From: Nelumbo lutea
Taxonomy: Eukaryota > Streptophyta > Magnoliopsida > Proteales > Nelumbonaceae
Assembly (NCBI GenBank): GCA_022828595.1
Contig: JAKGHH010000002.1
Coordinates: 81,378,383 to 81,442,382, forward strand
DNA: 64,000 nt
Direction: 5' to 3'
The notes under the pieces are model-generated. The model did no database searches. It was not told where the DNA came from and worked only from the letters and a program-made list of their open reading frames with translations. Made by a program: the position numbers and the translations under genes. Positions 36,811 to 47,482 of the stretch are shown in pieces. Each line of letters starts with the position of its first letter. Position 1 is the stretch's first letter.

Positions 36811-37237
36811 AAAAATCAACTTCAGGATATTGTACATTTGTGGGAGGGAACCTGGTCACATGGCACGGTAAGAAGCAGAATGTAGTTGCTAGATCAAGTG
36901 CGGAAGTAGAATATCGAGCTATGGCTCCTAGGGTTGCTGAACTCCTATGGCTCAGGACCCTTCTTAATGAGCTTGGCATTAAAGCTGAGGGTCCTCTCAG
37001 ACTGTATTGTGACAACAAGGCTGCCATCAACATTGCAAATAACCCTGTGCAACACGACAGGACAAAACATATTGAGATTGATCGACATTTTGTTAGAGAG
37101 ATAATAGTCTCGGGAGAACTCTGCATTCCTTATACTCCATCTAAGATGCAAATTGCAGATGTATTGACTAAAAGGCTGGCTACAGCAAAGTTCATGGACC
37201 TTCTTGGCAAGCTAAGCATGACATCCATGCTTCGCTT
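36811..37237 (+). pseudogene. Copia-2 RNase H domain, 5' end deleted
   Basis: After the deletion the frame gives 'KSTSGYCTFVGG', then 'ARSSAEVEYRAMA', 'LYCDNKAAINIANNP' and 'HDRTKHIEIDRHFVRE', the usual Copia RNase H series. It ends with the polypurine tract. Confidence 0.85.
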
Positions 37238-37246
37238 GAGGGGGAG

Positions 37247-37529
37247 TGTTAGGTTGAAGGTTTTCATGTATTGATGGTTCGGCTGATAAGAGTTCTTATT
37301 AGCCTGTATTTGAGTTTAAGTTGTTATGTACTGGGCCTAAGTTTGTTCAGTGTTTTAAATTGTCTGGGTGTCCCATCACTAATCAGGGTCATTCCAGTCA
37401 TTTCCTGTAACATTGTACTGTACTCTAATATAAATAATAGTACCGTCGACTGGGTCATTCATTTCGACATTCTCAGCATTTCTTGGTCTCTTCTCTTCTA
37501 CTGCTTCGGCTGCAACATTTCATCTTTCA
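37247..37529 (+). repeat. Copia-2 3' LTR
   Basis: It matches the 5' LTR except for a 16-17-bp deletion after TGGGCC and scattered substitutions. It is followed by target duplicate GGAAG. Confidence 0.94.
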
Positions 37530-37534
37530 GGAAG

Positions 37535-37677
37535 TTTAGGCACTCAAAAACTTTCTTAACTCAAAATTTGAAACCAAGGATTTAGGGAACTTGAGATATT
37601 TCTTGGCAATTGAAGTTGTCGGGTCTAAAGATGGCATCTTCATCTCCCAACGGAAGTATGTGTTAGATCTTACAGAG
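37535..37677 (+). pseudogene. Copia-1 reverse transcriptase, second part
   Basis: The frame resumes after the Copia-2 target site with 'FETKDLGNLRYFLAIEVV' and 'ISQRKYVLDL', then is cut by solo LTR E. Confidence 0.85.
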
Positions 37678-39421
37678 TGTTAGACAGTGTATGCCCTTAG
37701 CTCCAATTAGATTGATGTACATTATGTCATTTATTGTAAATGAATAAAGTGCATAATTGATTCATGTGATTTAGTGTGTTTCTGTGTAATACCCTTAAAC
37801 TGGACACTTATGAGACTCGTGTTAGTTTAGAATCTTCACAGCCGTTGGATAGATCTAGGGAGATTTATCCTACCAAGACTGACACTGATGTGCCGCCAAG
37901 TTGGTTGGGGTGGCTTGTCTCAGCTACCAGGGTGAGACCTGAGGTACATGCGGTGTGGGTTTTCTTGAAACCCTAAACCGAACCAAATTCCAGTATTGCC
38001 CTGGACCTTGGAGATGGATGGGCAAAATTGGAATGTTACACCTGACCCCTAGACTCGATTATGGTACTGCACTAGGTGTCAGATTGGGCTGTCTTTGATA
38101 TGCCAATTAGTGAGATCCTTAGAGGGAGTCAAAACCTAGGTATGTTGGACAGTCCAAGAATTCATCTGAGTGGGTGCTTGACAAAATCAGCCCCTTTGTC
38201 AGACAAAGTGAATGGTCAGGAAATGCACTCTCTCTAATGGAAACCTAAACTGCCGGTAGTGGATTTCAAATGTGTTTGAAATTTGGTTTTGCAAAATATA
38301 TTTATATAGAGATATTTGTTTACAAAAAGGTTTTAATTCCCAGGATCCATGTGAGTAGAGACTGCAACACTGTACCTTGCAGCCAAGGGAGAGGTCTTCT
38401 CTTGCCGGGCAGTGTATGATCATTAAGGGCTGAGAGGTTAAGTGTAAGACCATTGAGGATAATACCTGATGGGCTAATCTTGCATCTGCCCACAGTCCTT
38501 GGGTTTTCATAAGGTGGCTAGACCCAAGGACCATTTAGTGTAAATGTTGGGCCCATTAAGAGCCCATGGTAATGACTCGGGGGTTCATTGTGTCCTACAA
38601 TGAATTCGACCAGGCCTTGTAACAGAGGTTGGGCTGAACCCATGTGGCTGATGTGTAAATCGATGTGAGGGTCCCACGCCATACAAAGAGAGCCAAGTTA
38701 GCCAATAGATTAAAGGGTGAGCTATGTGACTTAATGGGGCTAAAGCCCATTTCGAACTGGACTTAAATTGGTTAATTAAAAGGGGGCGAAATCTGATTTA
38801 TAACCTAATTAGGATTAGTTGAAGGATAAGATAAGTCTTATCCATTTAAGAGTCCAGATCCAAATATCAGATTTGGATCAAGAAACTCTCTCCTAATTGG
38901 ATTAGGAGGCTTATCCAAATGAGGTTATAAATAGGGGCGAATTCCTCAGTTTACAGACATTCAGCAACCTGCAAAATTCTCCCCAGTTCTTGCTGCCCCT
39001 ACCCAGTTCGATTTCCACCTGTGGAACTGATCAAAAAAGGTTATTCATATTGTTTCTTGCTGGAAGAAACAATTCTAAGTCATGCTCACCAGCCCTTGTT
39101 CAATTCTTGTTGAACATTTCAGGTTCTTTTTGAAGAAACATCCTGCTTCACCATACACTGTGTCATCTTCAGTGGAGGTGGATTTTAGTCTTCTCTTTGG
39201 GCGTGAACACTTACATTGGGAGTTACTGTTACTTCATATCAGGTATATCCCTCTCTTCCCTTTTGGTTTCAGATCTGGTCTGGTTTTGATTCAAGAACGA
39301 TCATTGAAAATGCTGTTTTCTAAATTAGGGAATACGATTCCCGGATGGGAGAGAATTTTTTTGAAATTTCATCCAACCTTCCTACAGGGTTCATCCATAT
39401 GATGGATCTCCCATCCCTTCA
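37678..39421 (+). mobile_element. Solo LTR, family S, copy E
   Basis: The ends are TGTTAGACAGT and ..CCATCCCTTCA. The flanks CAGAG (37673-37677) and CGGAG (39422-39426) differ by one base. A TATA box TATAAATA lies at 38936-38943. It is of the short subtype, like copy A. It lies inside Copia-1 between the end of the reverse transcriptase and the RNase H linker. Confidence 0.93.
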
Positions 39422-39426
39422 CGGAG

Positions 39427-40233
39427 ATTGGGAAACTTGATGTCAAACCTGCTTCTACACTTATTGGTGCCAACCATAAGCTCTTAGCTAATGATGGTGA
39501 GCTCTTGGTAGATAAGGGAGAGTTCCAGAGATTTTTGGGGAAGTTACTACACCTTTGCATGATACGGCCAAATATCTTATATGTTGTCATTGTGATTAGT
39601 CAATTTATGCATGCCCCGAAAGACATACATATGGTTGCTGCAGAACAGGTTTTGTGTTACTTTAAGGGAACTCGAAGAAAGGGTATTCTCTTCTCTAGGC
39701 ATGGACACATGAAGCCAGAGACTTATACAAGGGAACTCCAAGAAAGGGTATTCTCTTCTCTAGGCATGGACACATGAAGCTAGAGACTTATAAAGATGCC
39801 AATTGGACCGATAGTATTGATGATAGAAAATCTACATCTGGTTATTGTGCTTTGGCAGCGGGGAACATTGTCTCTTGGAGAAATAAGAAGCAGTTAATAG
39901 TACCTAGATCTCTAGCTAAGGCAAAGTGCAGGGCCATGGTACATGGAGTTTCAGAGTTGTTATGGAGCATATGATAAGCCCTTAATGTTGTATTGTGATA
40001 ACCAAGCTACAATTAACATAGATTACAATCCAATTCAGCATGATAGGACAAAACTCATTGAAGTTGACCGGCATTTTATAAGAGAGTGTAGCTTATAGAG
40101 AAGTGTGTCTTCCTTCATTGCCTCAAAGCAACAATTAGCAGATATTCTGACCAAGGGTGTCCCTAAGGCAAAGTTATAGCACTATGTAAGCAAGTTGGGA
40201 ATGATTGAAATCTATGCTCAGCTTAAGGGGGAG
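39427..40233 (+). pseudogene. Copia-1 RNase H region and polypurine tract
   Basis: Frames in order read 'EFQRFLGKLLHLCMIRPNIL', 'QFMHAPKDIHMVAAEQVL', 'DRKSTSGYCALAAGN' and a broken 'YCDNQATI' block. A 56-bp direct duplication around the 'LFSRHG' codons (about 39670-39725 and 39726-39783) adds an extra copy. The polypurine AAGGGGGAG at 40225-40233 precedes the 3' LTR. Confidence 0.82.
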
Positions 40234-40573
40234 TGCAGATATGATGGGCTGAATGGGCCATAAGTCATTATTATTTATTTTCTATTCAGGTTTTATTTCC
40301 GTGGTTAGTGGGCCTTAGTTATGGGCTTCTTTTATTTATTTTATTATTGTTTCTAGTGTTGTCCACCCTACTAAGGGTATTCATGTCATTATGTACTTTT
40401 TACAATCAAAGAATAAAGCATAATTGTGGGGGCTGGAGAGAAGTTCGATTACACCATTCCTTCCATTTTCTCATCTTCTTTCTCCATTATTACCCTTTTC
40501 CATTTCCTTCCATCTTATTCTTCTTCTTTTCTATTTTCTATTTTATTTCAGATTATTGCAAGTGGGATTTACA
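40234..40573 (+). repeat. Copia-1 3' LTR
   Basis: It starts TGCAGATATGATGGGC and ends GGGATTTACA. The last 40 bases match the 5' LTR remnant before the primer site at 23313. A pyrimidine-rich stretch precedes the end. Confidence 0.82.
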
Positions 40574-40576
40574 TCT

Positions 40577-40722
40577 GGTTGGGTTGCTCCATTGCAACCT
40601 AGGTGGCTAGGGTTCAAATGTTGGAAACAGCCTCTCTATATGTGTAAGGGTAAGGTTGTGTTCATTTGTCCCTTCCCAGACCCCACATCGGCAGGAAACT
40701 TGTGCATTGTGTTGCCCACTCT
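40577..40722 (+). mobile_element. Au-type tRNA-derived SINE (3' portion)
   Basis: The phrases GGTTCAAATGTTGGAAACAG (B-box region), 'GGGTAAGGTTGTGTTCA', 'CCTTCCCAGACCCCACA' and 'GGCAGGAAACTTGTGCATTG' follow in the order seen in the widespread plant Au SINE. It is diverged, and the 5' end is blurred by the neighbouring LTR. I could not define a target-site duplication. Confidence 0.65.
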
Positions 40723-40736
40723 CTTCCTCCAACTCT

Positions 40737-42228
40737 CTAACAGCCATTCCTTGCAAACTTCTCCTCGCCTAAGAAAAACAAAGCCAAAGTTTTACCAACT
40801 TCCACCTCTATATTTACCACTTTCTCCAAGTCAATCAAACTTTCAATTGTTTGTGTCTCATCAATGTGAACCTCATCATCACTATCATTCCAATGCTGAC
40901 TCCACCTCCACTTCCCCAACATTATAAGGGTCATAGTTCGACATTTTTTCCATTTGAACACTTTTACTCCATTAGTGCTCCTACTACCTTCAGCCAATCT
41001 CCAACCCACCTCATCTCCTTCAACTTGACCAAACTCACTATAGTCTTCCAAACCCCACATCCCTTCTAAACCTTGCTCCCTATCAGATTTCTTTAAAAAA
41101 ATCTCACCCAAATCTTGTTGAGTCACCTCCTCACCACTAACCTCATCCTTCATCCTTCCCTCTTCATCTTGAACCCCCAATACCAACACTCTTAACACTC
41201 ATCAATGAAACACCTTTACCAACCCCTTGATTAGCATCAACTGTCACGCTTTCAACTCTAATCCCTCCCTCACCACCTCTTGGCCCAAAACTCCCACCAA
41301 CAGAACCAAATAAAATCCTATCAACCTCCAAACCATTACTTGGATCCAAACCTTACTTCATCTTCAACCCTTGAGACTCCAAAGGACCTAGCAAAATACC
41401 TTCAATAGCCCTACCTCATTTCTATTCCTTATCTGCACAGCAAGCCCATCAACCACCACCAGAATTCACTGTTGCAACATATCCACCAACCTCTGACAAC
41501 ACCCTCTTTGCCACCTAAGGCACCATGAACACATCCATATCTTCAGGAATTTGAAGTTTGAACCTCTTCCACCCCAAACAGACACGAACCTTCATCGTCA
41601 ACCCTTGAGACTCCGAAGGACCTAGCAAAATACCTTCAATAGCCCTACCTCATTTTTATTCCTTACCTGCATAGCAAGTCCATCAATCATCACTAGAACT
41701 CACTGTTGCAACCTATCCACTAACCTCTGACAACACCCTCTTTGCCACCTAAGGCACCATGAACACATCCATTTCTTCAGGAATTTGAACCTCTTCCACC
41801 CCAAACGGCTGGCTCTCCTTACCTCCATCATCAACCTTGCTACTATATTAAGGGACACGAACCTTAGATTTGAGTCCAATTGTTTTCTTATGTTTTTTCT
41901 TTTATATATTATTCTCTTTCTCATTGTCAAGTTTCTTGTCTTCCAATGCAACCACAACCTCATGTGCATAACAACCCAAACCCTTTTCACGTTATTGATT
42001 GAGTGTCACAAGGTAACAAAGCCCCAACAAAATGCCAAGCATTGCTCTGCAACTGTAGCACCTTACCTAGAGCTTTTGAGCACCCTTCCACCTCTAAGTC
42101 TTTGTCATGATCTTTTTCACTAATCCAACTCTTGGCACTATCATGAAAAAAGACCAAGTTCACACCACCTAATGGGCCCAAAATATGGCCCACACCCTCC
42201 TTGAATAGAGGTCAACCCCACATCCTAT
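40737..42228 (-). pseudogene. Possible LINE ORF1 remnant (weak)
   Basis: The minus strand is open in pieces (41198-40737, 41990-41700, 42193-41987) with acidic and basic low-complexity stretches like the linker after the nucleic-acid-binding part of plant LINE ORF1. I recognise no firm domain. It is bounded by the SINE on the left and the Copia-3 LTR on the right. Confidence 0.35.
41365..41811. repeat. Tandem duplication, 235-bp offset
   Basis: AACCCTTGAGACTCC starts at 41365 and again at 41600. Both copies run through 'GACCTAGCAAAATACCTTC' and 'CTCTTTGCCACCTAAGGCAC' to 'CTTCCACCCCAAAC'. They differ by about one base in twenty, so this is a fairly old local duplication. Confidence 0.85.
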
Positions 42229-43100
42229 TGTTGGTTTACTCACAAGAGGGAAGATTGAAGTGACAGAGATAGTTCAAAGTGCACAGAGAAGTTGGGTGTG
42301 GCTAATGTGCACACGCCCAAATAATTGTATTATATATCACTCACAAAAGGAGGGAAAGGACAAATCTGCCCTCCACTAAAACAAATAAGAACAAGTTGTA
42401 TATACAACAGAGAAATAAAAGATATTGCACATAAGGTACATGATAATATCATACTCCCAATCAAGTCAACCCATAGTACCCCTACCCCCCCCCCTCAAAC
42501 TGATGCCAAGATAAAAGCATCAGTTTGTCAGCTAGGAACTTGTGACGAGGACATGTCATAACCTTCGTGAAGACCCTATGAAACATGGGGAAAAGTGATA
42601 ATTCCAACAAGGTATTGATCTCTGATAAAATGACAATCAACCACTACATGTTTAGTATGTTCATGAAAAACAGGACTAGAGGCAATCTTGATGGCACTGA
42701 CATTATCTGCGTGGATGGGAATAGGAGTTGGAAGTTGAATATGAAGATCACCAGAAAGGGCTCTAAGCCACACAATTTCACTACAGACTAATGACATGGC
42801 TCGATACTCAACACAAGTGGAGGATATGGAAATTGTCTGTTGTTTCTTGCATTTCCAAGAGAAAAGAGAACCATCACCCATAAAAAACACCAGCCAGCAG
42901 ATCTTCTAGTGTCAGGACATCCAGCCCAATTTACATCAGGATAGGTTAATAGATGATGATGATGATGAGAAAAAAGTCCATGAGAGATGGTACCCCTAAT
43001 GTACCGAATGATCCGGAGAGTTGTAGTAATATGTGGTTGCCTAGGGGGAGAAACAAATTGGTTGACAACTTGGTAGTGTTCTAAAAGCCGCAGGAGCTGA
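42229..43100 (-). mobile_element. Copia remnant Copia-3: RNase H end and 3' LTR
   Basis: On the minus strand, an RNase H region (about 43090-42576) shows 'TTTLRIIRYIRGT', 'YPDVNWAGCPDTRRS' and 'ADNVSAIKIASSPVFHE'. It is followed by a polypurine tract (the C-run at 42485-42500 on the plus strand) and an LTR at 42229-42473 (TGGGTTGACTTG..CCAACA). A TATA-like 'TATATAATACAATT' lies in that LTR. The 5' portion of the element is missing beyond about 43100. Confidence 0.78.
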
Positions 43101-43865
43101 TTTGCACCCGAGGCACATGGCGCAAGGCGAGACACGTGCCATTTTGAAGCAAGGCATAAAAATACAAAAAAAAATGCTAAAAAATCAAAAAATGTCAGAA
43201 AATTCAAAAAAAATTAAAAAAAATTGTGAAACATAATATTAATAAAAAATATAAACTTAAATTTTAAAACAAATGTTTAAAAAAAACTATTATCTAAAAT
43301 TAAAATACATAAACATAATATGTAAAGCATATTCAAATGAAAATTTAAAAATAAAATCAAACATATAAGACATTTTCAAGCATGTAAAACCCACAATCTC
43401 ATTTTTTCCTCAATTGCATTACTTCAAATAGCTAATGTGATGAAAAGCATATTACATTCCTGATTCTATGAACCACCTTTGTGCCATGTCCCTCGAGGCA
43501 AGCCCAAACAACTCCATGTTCGGGTCTTAAATTCTTAATTCTCACACAAAAAGAAAAAATAATGATTCTATAATTTTAATTGCTCTTTTAAGATGTTTTA
43601 TTAAGATGAATGAATGAACAACATTAGCAAATAGGGGGTTCTCGAATTTGTTTGGGCTTGCCTCGAGGGGCGTGATCTTTAGGGGTGGAGCCCCCGGCCC
43701 AACAGCTAGGTTCAAAAAAAGTAAGAAAAACGTACAGTTTTCAAAGGCACACGCCTAGGAGCATCAGGCATGCGCCTTTTGAAAGTGTTGCACCTAGGAC
43801 CTGGGCTAGGCGCCTACCCTAAAATGCGCCTTGCCTAGGCGCCTAGGCGCGCCTTTTTAAATCAC
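43101..43865. repeat. Repeat block with GCCTAGGCGC palindromes, no gene
   Basis: The ends are rich in 'GGCGC' and 'GCCTAGGCGC' motifs (43110-43150 and 43735-43855), with an AT-rich middle. This pattern resembles a common unclassified plant repeat. No coding capacity or clear boundary was found. Confidence 0.4.
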
Positions 43866-44406
43866 TAGGCTTGAAAGTTATCCAAAAACATATTGTTTTC
43901 AGTAAAAACAAAAGAATAAAGAAGAAGGTGGAGAGACCACTTCTGGAAATGGACAAAAGAAAACATGTATGCATGATAGCTGGATGATTAGTGTAGTCTA
44001 ACCATTAGCAAATTTGTCCAATGGCCAACAACAGTGTTGCATCATAGACAAATGTCATTGAATAAAGGAACTCGGCAAGACAAAAAAAAAGGATGCAAGG
44101 ATACATCTATAGAAAAGTATAAACTATGAAAACAGCCCCTTCTTTTAATTCTAACATTATATACTTATAGAAGAAGTCTATAAGTTTATCATTGTTAACA
44201 ATGTTTTATGGGAAAGCTGAAGTTCATTGTAAAATTAGCTGTTCATTTATGTTAGATGAGCAAGGAGAGAGGAAAATGTTATGTAGAAGCATTCCTCAAT
44301 AATCAGTATAGTGTTGGAATGCAATGCATGTCCGACATGGACACCTCATCCATTCAGGATAGTCTATGAAACACTGTTAGGCAAGCATGCTATTTCATGG
44401 ACTTCT
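43866..44406. other. Intron DNA, nothing recognised
   Basis: Unique-looking intron sequence between the repeat block and the full-length LINE. It includes the left LINE target-site copy at 44392-44406. Confidence 0.45.
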
Positions 44407-44629
44407 TTTTTTTTATCAATAATAGAAACTTTATTAAGATTTATGACGCTTTAGGTACAATAAGGGGGAGATAAAAAGTCTTATCTCCCCATCAGCAAGT
44501 TACAATGAAAGAAGATTAAAAATTAGCCCAAAACATAGCCTCCTATTCACCCCTTGCTTGGCCAACCATCTGCAAAGAATTAGCAGTCCTTTTCACCCAG
44601 CTGTATTGTATCTCAATGCCCCTACATAG

Positions 44630-44914
44630 TCATAAAAATTTTTTCTTTTCATTATTGTAACACCACAAGCCACTGTCCTCTTTCTTCAACCAGCAAATCA
44701 CCACCTTTGAATCACCTTCCAAAATCAGCCGACTAATATTTAGTTCCCTTGCTCTTTGAACCCCTTCCATAGCTGCAAGGATCTCAGCCCTAAGAGACTC
44801 TCCTTCTCCCATAGGGCCTGAGAACAGAGCAATAACAATCCCTTTCTCATTCCTGAAAACTCCCCCAATCCCAGAGGGCCCTGGATTCCTTATGCTACTA
44901 CCATCAAAATTCAC
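44630..44914 (-). pseudogene. LINE ORF2 RNase H-like domain
   Basis: The 94 codons open with 'FDGSSIRNPGPSGIGG' and then 'REL..SRLILEGDSKVVICWL', the RVT_3-type RNase H series, and stop just before the 3' UTR. Further upstream codons are in another frame. Confidence 0.85.
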
Positions 44915-45116
44915 TTTTATAAATCCGGAGGGAGGAGGGGACCAAGGGACTAAGAGTCCTCTTACACAAAGTAGAGGCTGCTATCTCTTTCCAGTTTCTT
45001 AATAGGTCATCTATAGGAAAGTCTGAGAACATTTCCATAGATTTTAGCCAGTGGGCAGCCCTTAAAAGTATTAGGTCTAATAGTTCTTCTAGGGATCTTT
45101 CCTTTTCTGAAAATAT

Positions 45117-45770
45117 TCAAGAATTTCTTTCCTCCCACAGTGGCCAACACACGGCTGCCCTAATACTCCTCCACATCATCTTCCCTCGCTTCTTAGGCCA
45201 TCTGAAAAACGAAGGGGAGAACAAACCTTGGACACTCTTATGAGGGTTCCAAGTACACCCAAAGCGAGAGAGTACCCACTCCCAAACAGTTTTAGTAACC
45301 TTACAAGAGACCAAAAGGTGGTAACCAGATTCCCCATCATCTTTACAGAGAGAGCATCTATTAGGAAGTAAACAAGAATTGGGTCTCTTTTTCTGAAGTA
45401 GATCATTTGTATTTATTCTTTCCAGGAAAATTCCCCAACAAAAAAACCCAACCCGAGGAGGAATGGGCTTGCTCCAAAATTCCTTAGTCGGAAAGGACAC
45501 ATCAGGAGGGACAGATGACTGAGTTAAGGTTTCAAAAAATGAAGCACAAGAGAAGGTTCCTAAAGTAGAAGGGATCCAAATTCTGGTGTCTTCCCTATTA
45601 GGATCAAGGAAGATATTCCCAAGGATGGCTAATAAAGGTAAGAGGTTGTCCAAGTCTGTATCCCTAATTGCCCTTCGCAGGCCGAGGTTCCACCCAAAAC
45701 CAAAAGTGGAGTCTGAAGGAACTAAACAAGAAGAGATAGGTTCATTTTTCAAATCTAACAGAGCATACAA
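45117..45770 (-). pseudogene. LINE ORF2 zinc-binding linker region
   Basis: An open stretch of 217 codons with the features of the region after the reverse transcriptase: 'PPRVGFFCWGIFLERINTND', then a C-x2-C-x9-H-x4-C pattern ('CSLCKDDGESGYHLLVSC', about 45315-45370), then 'WPLWEERNS'. The frame is lost before the RNase H domain. Confidence 0.8.
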
Positions 45771-46062
45771 CGAAGGAAACCGGTCCTTCAGAGGTGAAAC
45801 CCCAACCCAAAGATGTTCCCAAAATTTTATTTGATTGTCAGAGTTAACACCGTACTAGCTGGAAGCAGATCATGGATGGATTTCCACAGAGAAGCAGTTG
45901 TAGCCCTTGCCACAATTCCAAAATCTCATCCATTGTCTTCGAACCCATGTATGCTAGCCACGATCTTTGTCCACAATTTTTTATTTTCCACTGTGAACCA
46001 CCACAACCATTTTCCCAACAACGCCATATTCCTTTTCTTGATGTTTCCAATCCCAAGACCTC

Positions 46063-47424
46063 CTAGTTTTCCACCTCCCATCTCACCCTATGATCTCTCT
46101 TCTCCTCTCCCGGCTCCCACAGAAAATTCCTCATTAATTTTTCCAATAAGTTTGAGACCTTGGTGGGGATCTTAAACACTGACGAATAATAAACAGGTAA
46201 GTTAGCTAGGGTGGACCTAATCAAAATGACTCTCCTTCCTAAGGAAAGATAATTTCTCTTCCAATACGCAAGCCTCTTCTCAAATCTCTCCACTACCGGA
46301 GTCCAAAAGCTTTCATTCTTAGGGTTATCTCCTAAAGGGAGGCCCAAGTACGTCAAAGGCCAATCTGAGATTGCACAACCTAAAACACCTGCATAATTCC
46401 TTAACTCCCTCTCCTCCACATTCACCCCCACCACACAACTCTTATCAAAGTTCACCTTAAGGTTAGACATCTGCTCAAAGAGTTGTATTGCTAATTTTAA
46501 ATTCCGAATCCAGCTTATATTCCCACCCTCACAAAACAAAATTGTGTCATCTGCAAACTAGAGATGTGTCAATGGTACCTCCTCCCCGCCAACTCTCCAC
46601 CCTTTTATCAGATTCCTCGAGTCTGCTCTATGGATCAATCTCCCAAGTACATCAGCCATCAAGGTAAAAAGAAAGGGGGAGAGTGGGTTTCCTTGTCTTA
46701 TGCCTCTCAAAGCAGGAAAAAAGTCAACCACCATTCCATTGACCAATACAGAAGAGTGACAAGTCCTAATATAGCCCCAAATCGATTTACACCACCTTTC
46801 TCCAAAGCCATAGCTTCTCAACACCTCCACTAAAAAAGACCAATCCACTAAGTCATAAGCCTTCTCTAAGTCCAATTTGCATACCACTCCCTTCTTCTTA
46901 GATTTCTTGAAGCTCTCCAGACTCTCATTTGCAATGAGGATTTGATCAGTGATCTATCTTCCCTCTACAAAGGTTCCTTGGTTGGATGCAATAATAAAGG
47001 GTAGGACCTTCTTTATCCTAAGAGACAACACTTTTGCAATTATTTTATACAAGTTGTTCACCAAACTGATAGGTCTAAAATCCTTAGGTTGTGATGCCTC
47101 TTTCTTCTTTGGGACCAAAGCAATGAAAGTTGAGTTCAAGCCCGGATTAATTATTCCCCTATGAAAGTTGAGTTCAAGCCCGGATTAATTATTCCCCTAT
47201 TGTGAAACTCCTCAAAGACTGACCTAAGATCTTTTCTCCACCATATCCCAACAATCCTGATAGAAAGCCATTGTGAAGCCATATGGGCCTGGAGCTTTTG
47301 TCCTATCCATTGAGAATACTACTACCTTTATCTTTTCTAGATCAAACCTCTTTTCCAACCACTCTTTGTTCTCTGCACTTAGATTCGGCCACTCCAAACC
47401 TTCCAACCACACCCTCTCATTCAA
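46063..47424 (-). pseudogene. LINE reverse transcriptase, broken
   Basis: Three frames carry the reverse transcriptase. The segment 47424-47224 has 'KAPGPYGFTMAFYQDCW'. The segment 47139-46954 has 'FRPISLVNNLYKIIAKVL'. The segment 46887-46558 has 'LDLEKAYDLVDWSFL' and 'GIRQGNPLSPFLFTL'. The catalytic 'FADDTILF' follows, with a TAG immediately before it (46557-46559), then 'YLGLPLGDNP' to 46063. A 38-bp tandem duplication at 47123-47198 breaks the frame. Confidence 0.85.
47123..47198. repeat. 38-bp perfect tandem duplication
   Basis: The phrase ATGAAAGTTGAGTTCAAGCC and the following 18 bases ending TTCCCCT occur twice in immediate succession. The copies are identical, so the event is young relative to the LINE. 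It introduces a +2/-1 frame change in the reverse transcriptase. Confidence 0.88.
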
Positions 47425-47482
47425 AGGCCTTCTGAATATAGATTTGAAATGTGTTACTAAGGCCTCTGCTATTTCTATCGGG

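Larger units (their letters stand above)
30183..37529 (+). mobile_element. Copia retrotransposon Copia-2, complete but defective
   Basis: The 5' LTR is 30183-30482 and the 3' LTR is 37247-37529 (TGTTAGGTTGAAGG..TTTCA). The primer site TGGTATCAGAGC (30483-30494) matches initiator tRNA-Met. The polypurine tract GAGGGGGAG lies at 37238-37246. The flanks GGAAG (30178-30182 and 37530-37534) are a perfect duplication inside Copia-1 reverse transcriptase. The two LTRs differ by about a dozen substitutions and a 16-17-bp indel, so the insertion is not recent. Without the nested solo LTR D it is about 5.4 kb. Coding is disrupted by frameshifts in gag, stops around integrase, one stop before the reverse transcriptase and a deletion before RNase H. 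Confidence 0.95.
23222..40573 (+). mobile_element. Outer Copia retrotransposon (Copia-1), heavily interrupted
   Basis: The 5' LTR is a truncated remnant ending ..GGGATTTACA at 23309, followed by a primer site TGGTATCAAAGC at 23313 (tRNA-Met type). The coding order is Copia: gag, CCHC knuckle, protease, integrase, reverse transcriptase, RNase H, then a polypurine AAGGGGGAG and a 3' LTR at 40234-40573 (TGCAGATA..TTTACA). Five insertions cut it: solo LTR C, a LINE fragment, Copia-2 (itself carrying solo LTR D), and solo LTR E. Subtracting them leaves about 5.4 kb, a normal Copia size. Stops and frameshifts are scattered throughout, so it is dead and the oldest layer. It is antisense to the GT47 gene. 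Confidence 0.88.

Noticed and set aside
36752..37126. Reverse-strand open frame overlapping Copia-2 RNase H
   Set aside because: It is the complementary shadow of the forward RNase H frame.
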